Source: Clostridiales bacterium
Lineage (GTDB): Bacteria > Bacillota > Clostridia > Christensenellales > UBA1242
DNA: 9,289 nt
Direction: 5' to 3'
NCBI GenBank assembly: GCA_003453435.1
Contig: DMLH01000098.1
Location: forward strand, 1-9,289
The position numbers and the translations under genes are program-made. Shown piece after piece: positions 1-7,120 of the stretch (the stretch's first letter is position 1; every line of letters begins with the position of its first letter). The notes beneath the pieces were generated by a model, which searched no databases, was not told where the DNA came from, and saw only the letters and a program-made list of their open reading frames with translations.

Positions 1-22
1 GTACTTTATAAGTTTAGATAAA

Positions 23-1201
23 ATGTATCCCAAGGCGTACAACAAAAAAACAACTGGGCCGTACTCTAAATGTAGAGTAATTTTAATGAACGGGACGGAG
101 TATGAATCCGTATGGTTTATGCATCAGTTTGCTAGGCATTGCGACAATAGTGAAATTTTGGAAGCCCTTGCAATTGTAAGAAATCAGGAACAGCAGCAGC
201 AGAAAAGAATTGCATGCCTAAAGCCAATTAATGAAAGTATTCTTGAAACAACAATTGCTTATGAGCAACTCGCCGTTGACCTGACTGCATGTTTAGCAAA
301 ATATGAAACAGATGCAAACAACAAAAATGCGCTTGACTTTGCCTTGCTTGAAGATTTTGACCATTTATATAGATTTTCTAATTTGCTTTTGCAAGACAAA
401 GGTATTGATGCAAAAACACTTGTTGGAGGTTTTACTGAAATTACACCAGGAAGACCTACAATTGCAGAACACAGACATCCAACACAAAATTTAAGAAATC
501 ATATGAATGCTAAAAAAGCAAAGCTATATTCAAAACTAGTGGCAAATATTATTACTGCTGCTGAACAACAAACAATGAATTATTATATGAACATTGCCCA
601 GTGGTATAAAAATGATTTGGGCAGAAAACTATATTCTGAAATAGCATTAATTGAAGAAGAACACGTTTCGCAATACGAAAGTTTAAAAGACCCAAATTTA
701 ACTTGGCTTGAAATGTGGGTTATGCATGAATACACCGAGTGCTACCTATACTACAGCGCTATGCAAAGTGAAAAAGACGAAAAACTAAAAAAGATTTGGA
801 CAGAACATTTTGAAATGGAGTGCGCACATTTAAAACTGGCAACAAAAATGCTTGAAAAGTTTGAAAGAAAAACTTTTCATGACGTTTGCGGTGATGGTGA
901 ATTTCCAACATTACTTGAACTTGGCACAAACAAAGAATATGTTAGAGATGTTTTAAAACGCACTGTTAACAATACTTCATTGAACAAAAAGTATTTAGAT
1001 ATTTGCAACTTGCCAAAAGAAAATGTATTTTGTGACTATCAAACTTCAATTATTAACAAAGAAACCGTACCAAGTCATAATGTAATTGAAAAATCAATTG
1101 AAATATATAAAAAAGACTATAGATATGAGGATTCCACAAACCCAGTAAAAGATTTGCAAAACAGAAAAAAAGACAATATAAGTGTTGGCAGAATATGTTA
1201 A
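23..1201 (+). CDS. Ferritin-like (rubrerythrin/di-iron carboxylate type) protein
   Basis: This 392-residue, mostly helical protein carries acidic/His pairs typical of the ferritin-like superfamily. E181 is followed 30 residues later by E211xxH214, and E236 is followed 30 residues later by E266xxH269, giving the E/ExxH/E/ExxH ligand set of a four-helix di-metal site. A further helical pair, E81 with D111xxH114, precedes it with the same spacing of 30. No signal peptide or membrane segment is visible, so it is probably cytosolic. Family knowledge suggests iron binding, peroxide/oxygen handling or an oxidase reaction, but the substrate cannot be read from the sequence. The start is uncertain: ATG at 23 lacks a Shine-Dalgarno site, and the frame is open to the window edge, so the true start may lie upstream. 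TATAAG at 7-12 could instead be a -10 box for a nearly leaderless message. The gene ends at a terminator shared with the convergent permease gene. Confidence 0.72.
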   Translation: MYPKAYNKKTTGPYSKCRVILMNGTEYESVWFMHQFARHCDNSEILEALAIVRNQEQQQQKRIACLKPINESILETTIAYEQLAVDLTACLAKYETDANNKNALDFALLEDFDHLYRFSNLLLQDKGIDAKTLVGGFTEITPGRPTIAEHRHPTQNLRNHMNAKKAKLYSKLVANIITAAEQQTMNYYMNIAQWYKNDLGRKLYSEIALIEEEHVSQYESLKDPNLTWLEMWVMHEYTECYLYYSAMQSEKDEKLKKIWTEHFEMECAHLKLATKMLEKFERKTFHDVCGDGEFPTLLELGTNKEYVRDVLKRTVNNTSLNKKYLDICNLPKENVFCDYQTSIINKETVPSHNVIEKSIEIYKKDYRYEDSTNPVKDLQNRKKDNISVGRIC

Positions 1202-1240
1202 TTCAATAAAAATATTTAAAACGCTATTTAATATCTAATG

Positions 1241-1273
1241 AAAAACCGCGTAAATTTATCATACGTGGTTTTT
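1241..1273. terminator. Bidirectional rho-independent terminator
   Basis: An 11 bp stem pairs AAAAACCGCGT (1241-1251) with ACGTGGTTTTT (1263-1273) around an 11-nt loop, with one G-U pair. The arms begin with five A and end with five T, so either strand gives a stem followed by U residues. It sits between the ends of two convergent genes (stops at 1201 and 1286), which is where a shared terminator is expected. Confidence 0.85.
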
Positions 1274-1285
1274 ATAGTTTAAATT

Positions 1286-2791
1286 TTACGTGACATCGTC
1301 ATTTGATTTTTTAATTGTTACTGTTTTTGGATTAGTTGTTTCAATTTCCTCTTCAAACGCAATTCCTTTTTGTGTTTGTTCAAAACTCTTATCAGTTATT
1401 ACTTTTTGTTCACTTTCGGTGATTGTGTTTTTTGTTCCTAATAATTCTGGTGACTCACTAATTGGCTTCTTTTTCCTTGGGCTAAGCAATATGTTTGTGA
1501 GTATGCCTACAATAAGAGCACAAGCAATGTTTGAAATTTCAACTGAACCAAACTTTAAAAACAACCCGCCAATTCCAGAAATTAAAATTGACGCTACAAC
1601 AAACATGTTTTTGCTATCGTTTAAATCCACTTCTTTAAACATCCTAAGTCCTGAAACCGAAATAAAACCATAAAGTACAATGCAAATACCTGCAACAACG
1701 CAAGAAGGTATTGACTCTACAAACAAAATAAAAGGATATATAAATGCAATTAAAATGCACATTATTGCAGCAAGCAAAATTGTTTTTGTAGAGGCGTTTT
1801 TTGAAAGTGCCACACAGCCAATGGATTCCCCGTATGTAGTGTTTGGTATTCCGCAAAATAGTGCCCCAACCATTGAGCCAAGTCCATCACCAAGCAACGT
1901 TCTAGCAAGTCCTGGGTCTTTTAATAAGTCCTTACCAACAATTGAACTTAAATTTTTATGATCTGCAATATGCTCAGCAAAAGATACAAATGCAATTGGT
2001 ACAAATGCAGTAAAAATTGTTACTAAATTCCCAAAAGAATTTACGCGAGAAAATCCTTCTTTAAAAAATCCAAATATTGTTATATTAGGGAGCCAATTTT
2101 TAATATCTCCAATTTTAGCAAAAATTGTAAAATCAATTATTTTGAGCATTTCAACATTAAATACTATTCCAAAAATAGTTAATATTGCAGAAAAAAAATA
2201 GCCGATTAAAATGCCTATTAAAAATGGATATAGCCTTAACTTTTTACCACCTTTAACAGAAACAAAAGTTGTAATAAAAAAAGTCACAAGTCCTATAACA
2301 ATTGATAATATACTATAATTTTCAACACCGCTTGAAGTGTTCATTAAATTGTTTATTGCACCACCAGCAAGAGTAAAGCCAATTAGTGCAACAACCGGTC
2401 CAATAACCACTGGGGGCATAACTTTATTTATCCAATTAACACCAACAAACTTAATTACAATTGCAAGTATTACATAAACAAGTCCAGCCATAATTGTACC
2501 AAATAAAACTCCAAAATATCCAAAAGCGAGTGCAGACATTATAGGCGCCACAAATGAAAACGAACTTCCTATACAAACAGGACTTTTGAATCTTGTTAAA
2601 AGTAAATAAACTATTGTACCTACACCAGCACCAATAAGTGCCGCTGACTGACTTAAATAAACTCCGCTGGCATCCGCAACTACCGGTAATAGAATAGTGG
2701 CTATTATTATAGAAAACACTTGTTGAAGTGCAAACAATATATTTTTTTTAAAAGGTACTTTTTGACCAATACCATAAACCATTTCACTCAT
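1286..2791 (-). CDS. uraA: Uracil permease, NCS2/NAT family (UraA/PyrP type)
   Basis: This 501-residue polytopic membrane protein imports a nucleobase, most likely uracil by proton symport as in UraA, for pyrimidine salvage. About 14 hydrophobic segments span residues 18-435. Family signatures include GSSFSF (75-80, matching the UraA substrate-site Phe), PPVVIGP (126-132), AEHIADH (272-278, with E273 matching UraA Glu241), KDPGLARTLLGDGLG (291-305) and NTTYGESIG (317-325, with E322 matching UraA Glu290). The UraA His245 position appears to be Asp277, with His one residue later. The first 435 residues are of normal family length. A hydrophilic Lys/Glu/Thr-rich tail of about 65 residues follows and is unusual. 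AAAAGAGG (2798-2805) lies 6 nt before the chosen ATG. The gene is monocistronic with its own promoter. Uracil is favoured over xanthine/urate because of the UraA-like GE(S/N)IG motif, but substrate is inferred. Confidence 0.9.
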   Translation of the reverse strand: MSEMVYGIGQKVPFKKNILFALQQVFSIIIATILLPVVADASGVYLSQSAALIGAGVGTIVYLLLTRFKSPVCIGSSFSFVAPIMSALAFGYFGVLFGTIMAGLVYVILAIVIKFVGVNWINKVMPPVVIGPVVALIGFTLAGGAINNLMNTSSGVENYSILSIVIGLVTFFITTFVSVKGGKKLRLYPFLIGILIGYFFSAILTIFGIVFNVEMLKIIDFTIFAKIGDIKNWLPNITIFGFFKEGFSRVNSFGNLVTIFTAFVPIAFVSFAEHIADHKNLSSIVGKDLLKDPGLARTLLGDGLGSMVGALFCGIPNTTYGESIGCVALSKNASTKTILLAAIMCILIAFIYPFILFVESIPSCVVAGICIVLYGFISVSGLRMFKEVDLNDSKNMFVVASILISGIGGLFLKFGSVEISNIACALIVGILTNILLSPRKKKPISESPELLGTKNTITESEQKVITDKSFEQTQKGIAFEEEIETTNPKTVTIKKSNDDVT

Positions 2792-2810
2792 AAAAAACCT
2801 CTTTTGTTAG

Positions 2811-2839
2811 ATTATATCAAATATTTATAGTACTTGCAA
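2811..2839 (-). promoter_or_regulatory. Promoter of the permease gene (extended -10)
   Basis: On the minus strand TTGCAA (2839-2834) is followed by a 17 bp spacer and TATAAT (2816-2811). TG one base before the -10 makes an extended -10, TGATATAAT. The predicted transcription start is near 2804, so the leader would be only about 12-14 nt and begin at the Shine-Dalgarno site (2798-2805). There is no room for a PyrR-type attenuator or a purine riboswitch downstream of this promoter. Confidence 0.75.
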
Positions 2840-2853
2840 TTATTATGCAATTA
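2835..2853. repeat. Two direct repeats TGCAATTA, 11 bp apart, over the permease -35
   Basis: TGCAATTA occurs at 2835-2842 and again at 2846-2853, a period of 11 bp, close to one DNA turn. The first copy overlaps the -35 box of the permease promoter and the second lies just upstream of it. Such phased repeats can be binding sites for a regulator, but in AT-rich DNA chance is possible. Confidence 0.4.
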
Positions 2854-2925
2854 AGTTATTAAAGAAGTAAAACATTTAAATATATAATGGTGGAAAAATT
2901 TTAAACCTTTATGTATTTAAAATAA

Positions 2926-2963
2926 TTGACATAAACATCCAAATCATAAGTAGTAATCACTAC
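2926..2963 (+). promoter_or_regulatory. Orphan TTGACA box and small inverted repeat in the divergent intergenic region
   Basis: A perfect -35 consensus, TTGACA, lies at 2926-2931. No good -10 sits 16-18 bp downstream; the best is TAGTAA (2951-2956) at 19 bp. That position falls inside the inverted repeat GTAGT-AATC-ACTAC (2950-2963), which is followed by GTGTTTTT. It could be a weak promoter with an overlapping operator, or a minor hairpin. The rest of the 236 bp gap between the divergent genes shows no open frame or RNA gene. Confidence 0.25.
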
Positions 2964-2992
2964 GTGTTTTTAATTATTAAAGTTATTTTCTT

Positions 2993-3021
2993 TTGTTTTT
3001 TTTTAAAAAATATGTTATATT
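2993..3021 (+). promoter_or_regulatory. Promoter placing transcription start at the ATG of the release-factor-like gene
   Basis: TTGTTT (2993-2998), a 17 bp spacer and TATATT (3016-3021) form a sigma-A-like promoter. TG at 3013-3014 makes an extended -10, TGTTATATT. The start of transcription expected about 7 bp past the -10 coincides with the A of the ATG at 3028. No Shine-Dalgarno sequence precedes that ATG, which fits a leaderless mRNA. Confidence 0.5.
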
Positions 3022-3027
3022 TTTTAT

Positions 3028-3972
3028 ATGAATTTTGATGAGAAGCTATCTGAAAAAATAGATAAGTATTTGGCAAGATTTGAAGAAATAAATAACCTTT
3101 TAACACTTGAAGAGGTTTTATGTGATGAAAAAATGTCAATACGACTTGAAAAAGAAAGAAAGTTGTTGCTTCCCATTGCTGAAAAACTTGAAGAAATAAA
3201 CTGCCTTAAAAACGAGATAAATAATAAAAAAGCAAATAGTCAAGATTTAAACGAAGATTTTTTATTTATAAATCAAAAAATAAAAAATTTGGAAACTGAT
3301 CTAATTGAATACATCGCAAATATGAATTCCTCAAATCAACAAATTATTATTGAATTAAATGCAGTGAAACTTACATCAAAAAAACTTTTCAACTTTTTAT
3401 TCGATGGCTATAAAAAATTCTGCGAAAACAACAACCTGTCTTTTAATATTTTACAAAATGACGGTGCCTTTGTAAAAACACGAGTTGAAGGGCAAAATGC
3501 TTATGACCTATTCAAAAACGAAAATGGCATTCATAAAAGTTTGAATAATTCGGTTCAAGTTGTTGTTTACAATGATTTTGAAATCAAAAAAGAAAATTTT
3601 GGCGATAAGGATATAAAAATTGAAATTTTTAGAAGCAATGGCGCGGGCGGACAAAACGTTAATAAAGTTTCAACTGCAGTTAGAATAACACACCTTCAAA
3701 CTGGAATAACAGTAAGTTGTCAAGACGAGAGAAGTCAAATTCAAAACAAACAAAGGGCACTTGAAAACCTTAAGGCAAAAGTTGAAAAAGTTAATGCAGA
3801 AAATTGCCAAAAAACGTTAGAAATTGAACGAAAGAAAAATTATAACAAAACCATTATAAGAAATTATAATTTTGAAAAAGATATTATAACAGATTTGAAA
3901 ACAAAAATGGAATTTGAAATGAGCAAAAACACTTTTGAATTGATTTTAAACTTAAAAAAAATAGGGAGTTAG
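3028..3972 (+). CDS. Class I peptide-chain release-factor-like protein with GGQ but no codon-recognition motif
   Basis: This 314-residue protein resembles bacterial RF1/RF2 (usually about 355-365 residues). Residues 1-100 match the helical N-terminal domain in type. The peptidyl-hydrolase domain is clear: RSNGAGGQNVNK (202-213, GGQ at 207-209), AVRITHLQTGITVSCQDERSQ (217-237), then a basic helix and YNF (280-282). The codon-reading domain is degenerate. The GTGGDEA-like loop is absent (here LNAVKLTSK), and the conserved GGHRVQRVPxT stretch is missing, with FKNENGIHKS (162-171) joined almost directly to the following beta strand. The only proline is P49, so neither PxT (RF1) nor SPF (RF2) can be present. 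It may release peptides in a codon-independent way, as ribosome-rescue factors do; this is inference. The ATG at 3028 is the only sensible start (in-frame TAA at 3004), yet it lacks a Shine-Dalgarno site. It abuts the helicase gene. Confidence 0.82.
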   Translation: MNFDEKLSEKIDKYLARFEEINNLLTLEEVLCDEKMSIRLEKERKLLLPIAEKLEEINCLKNEINNKKANSQDLNEDFLFINQKIKNLETDLIEYIANMNSSNQQIIIELNAVKLTSKKLFNFLFDGYKKFCENNNLSFNILQNDGAFVKTRVEGQNAYDLFKNENGIHKSLNNSVQVVVYNDFEIKKENFGDKDIKIEIFRSNGAGGQNVNKVSTAVRITHLQTGITVSCQDERSQIQNKQRALENLKAKVEKVNAENCQKTLEIERKKNYNKTIIRNYNFEKDIITDLKTKMEFEMSKNTFELILNLKKIGS

Positions 3973-6417
3973 ATGGATAGTTTTTTAGAAAAAATTGATG
4001 TCGACACAAAAAAAACAATATTGTCAAGTAGCAGTTTATTTTTAAAAACTGAAACATTTTTATCGCAAACAAAATACTTTTTAGACATCGATTTTTTTCT
4101 GTCAAAAATTGCTGAACATATAAATCAAAATTTTGACAAAATATTTTTAAAAAAAAATTTAAAAGACTATATTAACTCCTCTGTTTGCTTTAAAGTAGAA
4201 ACTACAGATAAAAGTTTTAAATTTTTAATTAAATTTGGATTTCAGTTTGAGAGGTATAATAGAAACGACATAATCTTTTTCAAATTTTTACATGAAAATA
4301 TAGAAGTTAGACAGAACGACACAAAAATTAAAAACTATTTGCAAAAAAACAACAAATTTAGTGTGTGGATTACTCCCACAATAGATTCATCCGCACAAGT
4401 AAACTTTAAAAAATTATATAGGCTAACTAACTCTTACGGAATTAACTTTCCGCTTTTAACCGATGAGCAAATGAAACTGATTGCTAAGGAAAATGAAAAT
4501 GTTATAGTTCAAGGTGTGGCTGGAAGCGGAAAAACCAATGTTTGTGTAGAAAAACTTGTTTGGTTAGCATCTAAAAATTACGGCGGGAAAATACTTTACA
4601 CCACCTTTTCAAGGGGCCTCCTAAATGACACAAAATTAAAGATTGAAGCTTTTAAAACAAACCTAAAAAACTTTGTTGAAAACTACAACTCTAGAAATGT
4701 TGAATTTTTGGACGATGACCGCAAAACAGCAGTAGAAAACTATTTGGGCATATTCTTTTTTGTAAATGACAATGACATTTTAAAGAAAATAGAAAGAATA
4801 ATTTTATTTTTGGAAAACAATGTTGACTACTACTTAATTGAAGATTTATATATCAAAAATATGCAGCAAAAAAACTTTGCAGATGAACAGTTTTTTGTAA
4901 GAAACTATTTACCTAACTTAAAAAACCACCAAATAACCAAACACTTGCAAAAACTAAAAAATCTTTCAAACGAAATTATTTACAAGGAGATATTTGGAGC
5001 AGTTTTTGGCTTTTATAATGAAAATTCAAAAAGGCGTATAACGAAAGATGAGTACATTAAATTAAGAAAAAATAGTTTTGATAAAACTGAGTGCGAAATT
5101 ATATACGACATTGCATTGGACTACGAAAATTATTTAAGTGAAATTAACTACACAAACAATAATTTGGCAAGTTTTGAAATGATTGAAAACTGTGTTAAAA
5201 CACAAAAATACTCTGTAGTTATTGCTGATGAAGTACAGGACTTTTCACAAATAAACTTATTGCTTTTTAAAAAAATTTCATTAAAAATGTTTTGTGCTGG
5301 TGATGCACTTCAAATGATAAACCCATCGTACTTTAGTTTTAGAAATTTAAAAAATTTGCTTTTTGAAAAAGATATTATATCAGTTGCAGAACTTAAAAAT
5401 AATTATAGAAACACTTTAAAAATTCAGCATATTGTGGATGGGCTTGAGGACATAAATATTAAAACATTTGGAACACATAATTTTATATCATCCGGCAAAG
5501 GAATTGACACGGGAACAACAACCACTGCAGTTTACTGCAATTCCTCAAATTTTAAGAATTTAATTGCAAAAAGTAAATATGAGAATTTTACAATTGTTGT
5601 TTCATCACTAGAAGAAAAAACAAATTTAAGACAAATTTTGAAAAATCAAGAAATTTTGACAATATCTGAAATTAAAGGGCTTGAAAGAGACACAGTTTTG
5701 CTTTACAACTTACTTAGCGACAACAATCAAAAATGGCAACAATTAAACAGCATTATTTTGAATAAAAAAGAAGCGGACGAAAACTCTGTTTATAGGTATT
5801 ACTTTAACATTTTGTACGTTGGAATAACAAGAGCAAAACAAAACTTGTTTGTGGTGGAAGACAAAACTATTTCTCTTTTTAAAACTTTTTTTGAAAAATA
5901 TTTTGACTCTTTAAACGCAGAAAGCACGATAAATGCAGTTTCTAAAATAATTAGCAAAGTTGAATATACACAAGATGAATATATTGAACGAATTAAAGAG
6001 TTTATTAAACATGGGCAATATGACAATGCTAAATTTGCAGCAAACAAAATCACTGATGACCTTATAAGAAATAATGAATTAACCAAAATTAAAATTCATC
6101 AAGACTATGTGCAATTTGGAAAATATAGAGAAGCAGGCATTAAATTTTGGGAAAAGGGGTTGATTGATGATGCAAAAAATCAATTTGTTTTAAGCGATGA
6201 TAAAATTTTAATAAATTTAATTGATGCGCTTAGTCAAAAAAATCAAGGAAATTTAAGTTATGAAATTGTTAAATATTTTAATGACGTAAAAAACAGCCCT
6301 ATTGCAAGACAATTTATAATAGATACCTTAAAACGCGACTTTGAAAACTTAAAAAACGAAAATAAAACAATACACGAAAAAATTAAAAACATAAGGAGTG
6401 ATAAAAATGGAAAATAA
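3973..6417 (+). CDS. UvrD/Rep-like superfamily 1A helicase with novel terminal regions
   Basis: This 814-residue protein has the SF1A motor in order: Q-motif-like LTDEQMKLI (162-170), Walker A GVAGSGKT (181-188), motif Ia YTTFSRG (209-215), Walker B DEVQD (419-423), motif III GDALQ (443-447), motif IV NNYRN (476-480), motif V KGLERD (568-573) and motif VI VGITRAK (616-622). All catalytic residues appear intact, so ATP-driven movement on nucleic acid is expected; DNA versus RNA cannot be told. Residues 1-160 match nothing I recognise. The insert between motifs Ia and II (about 216-415) is long, as in UvrD 1B domains. Residues 664-760 form short helix pairs with TPR-like character (GQYDNAKFAANK, GKYREAGIKFWEKG), a likely protein-binding platform. 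AGGGAG (3963-3968) is 4 nt before the ATG, which abuts the previous stop. Loss of a nuclease domain and the partner genes argue against a RecB/AddA role. Confidence 0.85.
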   Translation: MDSFLEKIDVDTKKTILSSSSLFLKTETFLSQTKYFLDIDFFLSKIAEHINQNFDKIFLKKNLKDYINSSVCFKVETTDKSFKFLIKFGFQFERYNRNDIIFFKFLHENIEVRQNDTKIKNYLQKNNKFSVWITPTIDSSAQVNFKKLYRLTNSYGINFPLLTDEQMKLIAKENENVIVQGVAGSGKTNVCVEKLVWLASKNYGGKILYTTFSRGLLNDTKLKIEAFKTNLKNFVENYNSRNVEFLDDDRKTAVENYLGIFFFVNDNDILKKIERIILFLENNVDYYLIEDLYIKNMQQKNFADEQFFVRNYLPNLKNHQITKHLQKLKNLSNEIIYKEIFGAVFGFYNENSKRRITKDEYIKLRKNSFDKTECEIIYDIALDYENYLSEINYTNNNLASFEMIENCVKTQKYSVVIADEVQDFSQINLLLFKKISLKMFCAGDALQMINPSYFSFRNLKNLLFEKDIISVAELKNNYRNTLKIQHIVDGLEDINIKTFGTHNFISSGKGIDTGTTTTAVYCNSSNFKNLIAKSKYENFTIVVSSLEEKTNLRQILKNQEILTISEIKGLERDTVLLYNLLSDNNQKWQQLNSIILNKKEADENSVYRYYFNILYVGITRAKQNLFVVEDKTISLFKTFFEKYFDSLNAESTINAVSKIISKVEYTQDEYIERIKEFIKHGQYDNAKFAANKITDDLIRNNELTKIKIHQDYVQFGKYREAGIKFWEKGLIDDAKNQFVLSDDKILINLIDALSQKNQGNLSYEIVKYFNDVKNSPIARQFIIDTLKRDFENLKNENKTIHEKIKNIRSDKNGK
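6393..6409 (+). promoter_or_regulatory. Shine-Dalgarno site fixing the start of the coiled-coil gene
   Basis: AAGGAG (6393-6398) lies 8 nt before ATG 6407-6409. An in-frame GTG at 6398-6400 overlaps this site and so cannot be the start it serves. The site is inside the end of the helicase gene, so ribosomes finishing that gene can re-initiate here. Confidence 0.85.
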
Positions 6418-7120
6418 AGAAATGGATGCTTTGATTGGTGCATTTATAGAATACAGAAATATGCTAGAGCCCATTGAAAAAAATTTGCGTAATTTTGCTG
6501 ACACATATAACAATATGCGTGAAGACATAAAGGATTTAAGCAAAAACTTTGATGGAAATATTCAAAAAAAACTAGACGCCATATATAACGACATCGTAAA
6601 ACAATTTGAAAAATCTAAAGATTTATCTTCGCAGGTAGACAGTTTTAAACAAAAAACTGACATTTTTTCTGACAAACTTGAAAAGTTAATGGATCTAATG
6701 TCTAAAATGGAAAACAGAATTTACAAAATAGACGAACTTGAAAACAAAGTGACAAGCCAAATCGAAAAACTTGACACAATTGTTGAGCAGAAAAACAAAA
6801 TGTATAATTTGAAAGACTTAGAAAAAAATTTGGAAGCATATAACGCCAACGTTCAAAAAATAAATGAGTATATAAACAAAGATATTGCCACAATGTTGAA
6901 AGCCAATGATGAAAAGTTAAATAACATTAGAGACAAAAACACAAGTGTGCTTGAAAATCTTTTAGAAGAAAAATCTGATATCGTTGAACTTTTGGGCACA
7001 TATGCTGAATCCAACAAACTGTTAAAAAATGTGGTTGAAAAACAAGACGTTAACGAACAATACATTTTTGAAATTTTGGACAAGTGGGCAACAGAAAGAG
7101 GTGTGAAAACAAAAAAATGA
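6407..7120 (+). CDS. Hypothetical coiled-coil protein
   Basis: I do not recognise this 237-residue protein. It is rich in Lys, Glu, Asp, Asn and Leu, has no cysteine, and lacks a signal peptide or membrane segment. Hydrophobic residues at roughly heptad spacing run through most of residues 30-210 (for example KLEKLMDLMSKMENRIYKID, 90-109), so a long coiled coil, probably oligomeric, is expected. The C-terminal 20 residues (FEILDKWATERGVKTKK) look like a short separate helix. ATG 6407 is chosen over GTG 6398 because of its Shine-Dalgarno site. It overlaps the helicase gene by 11 bp and the next gene by 4 bp, which suggests it acts with them, perhaps as an adaptor or scaffold. Similarity searches with coiled coils would give misleading hits, so no function is assigned. 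Confidence 0.8.
   Translation: MENKEMDALIGAFIEYRNMLEPIEKNLRNFADTYNNMREDIKDLSKNFDGNIQKKLDAIYNDIVKQFEKSKDLSSQVDSFKQKTDIFSDKLEKLMDLMSKMENRIYKIDELENKVTSQIEKLDTIVEQKNKMYNLKDLEKNLEAYNANVQKINEYINKDIATMLKANDEKLNNIRDKNTSVLENLLEEKSDIVELLGTYAESNKLLKNVVEKQDVNEQYIFEILDKWATERGVKTKK

Noticed and set aside
1290..1961. Plus-strand frames inside the permease gene
   Set aside because: They are antisense shadows of a clear NCS2 membrane protein and have no recognisable features.
2792..2830. Purine riboswitch or PyrR attenuator before the permease
   Set aside because: The extended -10 promoter ends about 20 bp before the ATG, leaving no space, and no conserved riboswitch core or attenuator hairpins were seen.
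3012..3038. Short upstream frame starting at ATG 3012 and overlapping the release-factor-like start
   Set aside because: Eight codons, no Shine-Dalgarno site, and it overlaps the predicted -10 box, so it would not be transcribed from that promoter.
3028..3972. Calling the first operon gene prfA or prfB
   Set aside because: The PxT and SPF motifs and the conserved codon-domain stretches are absent, so a canonical release-factor name would mislead.
6398..6406. GTG start giving a 240-residue coiled-coil protein
   Set aside because: The GTG overlaps the AAGGAG site, which is correctly spaced for the ATG at 6407.
7084..7116. GTG start giving a 644-residue surface protein
   Set aside because: It would overlap the upstream gene by 37 bp and lacks a Shine-Dalgarno site; ATG 7117 gives the common ATGA coupling.
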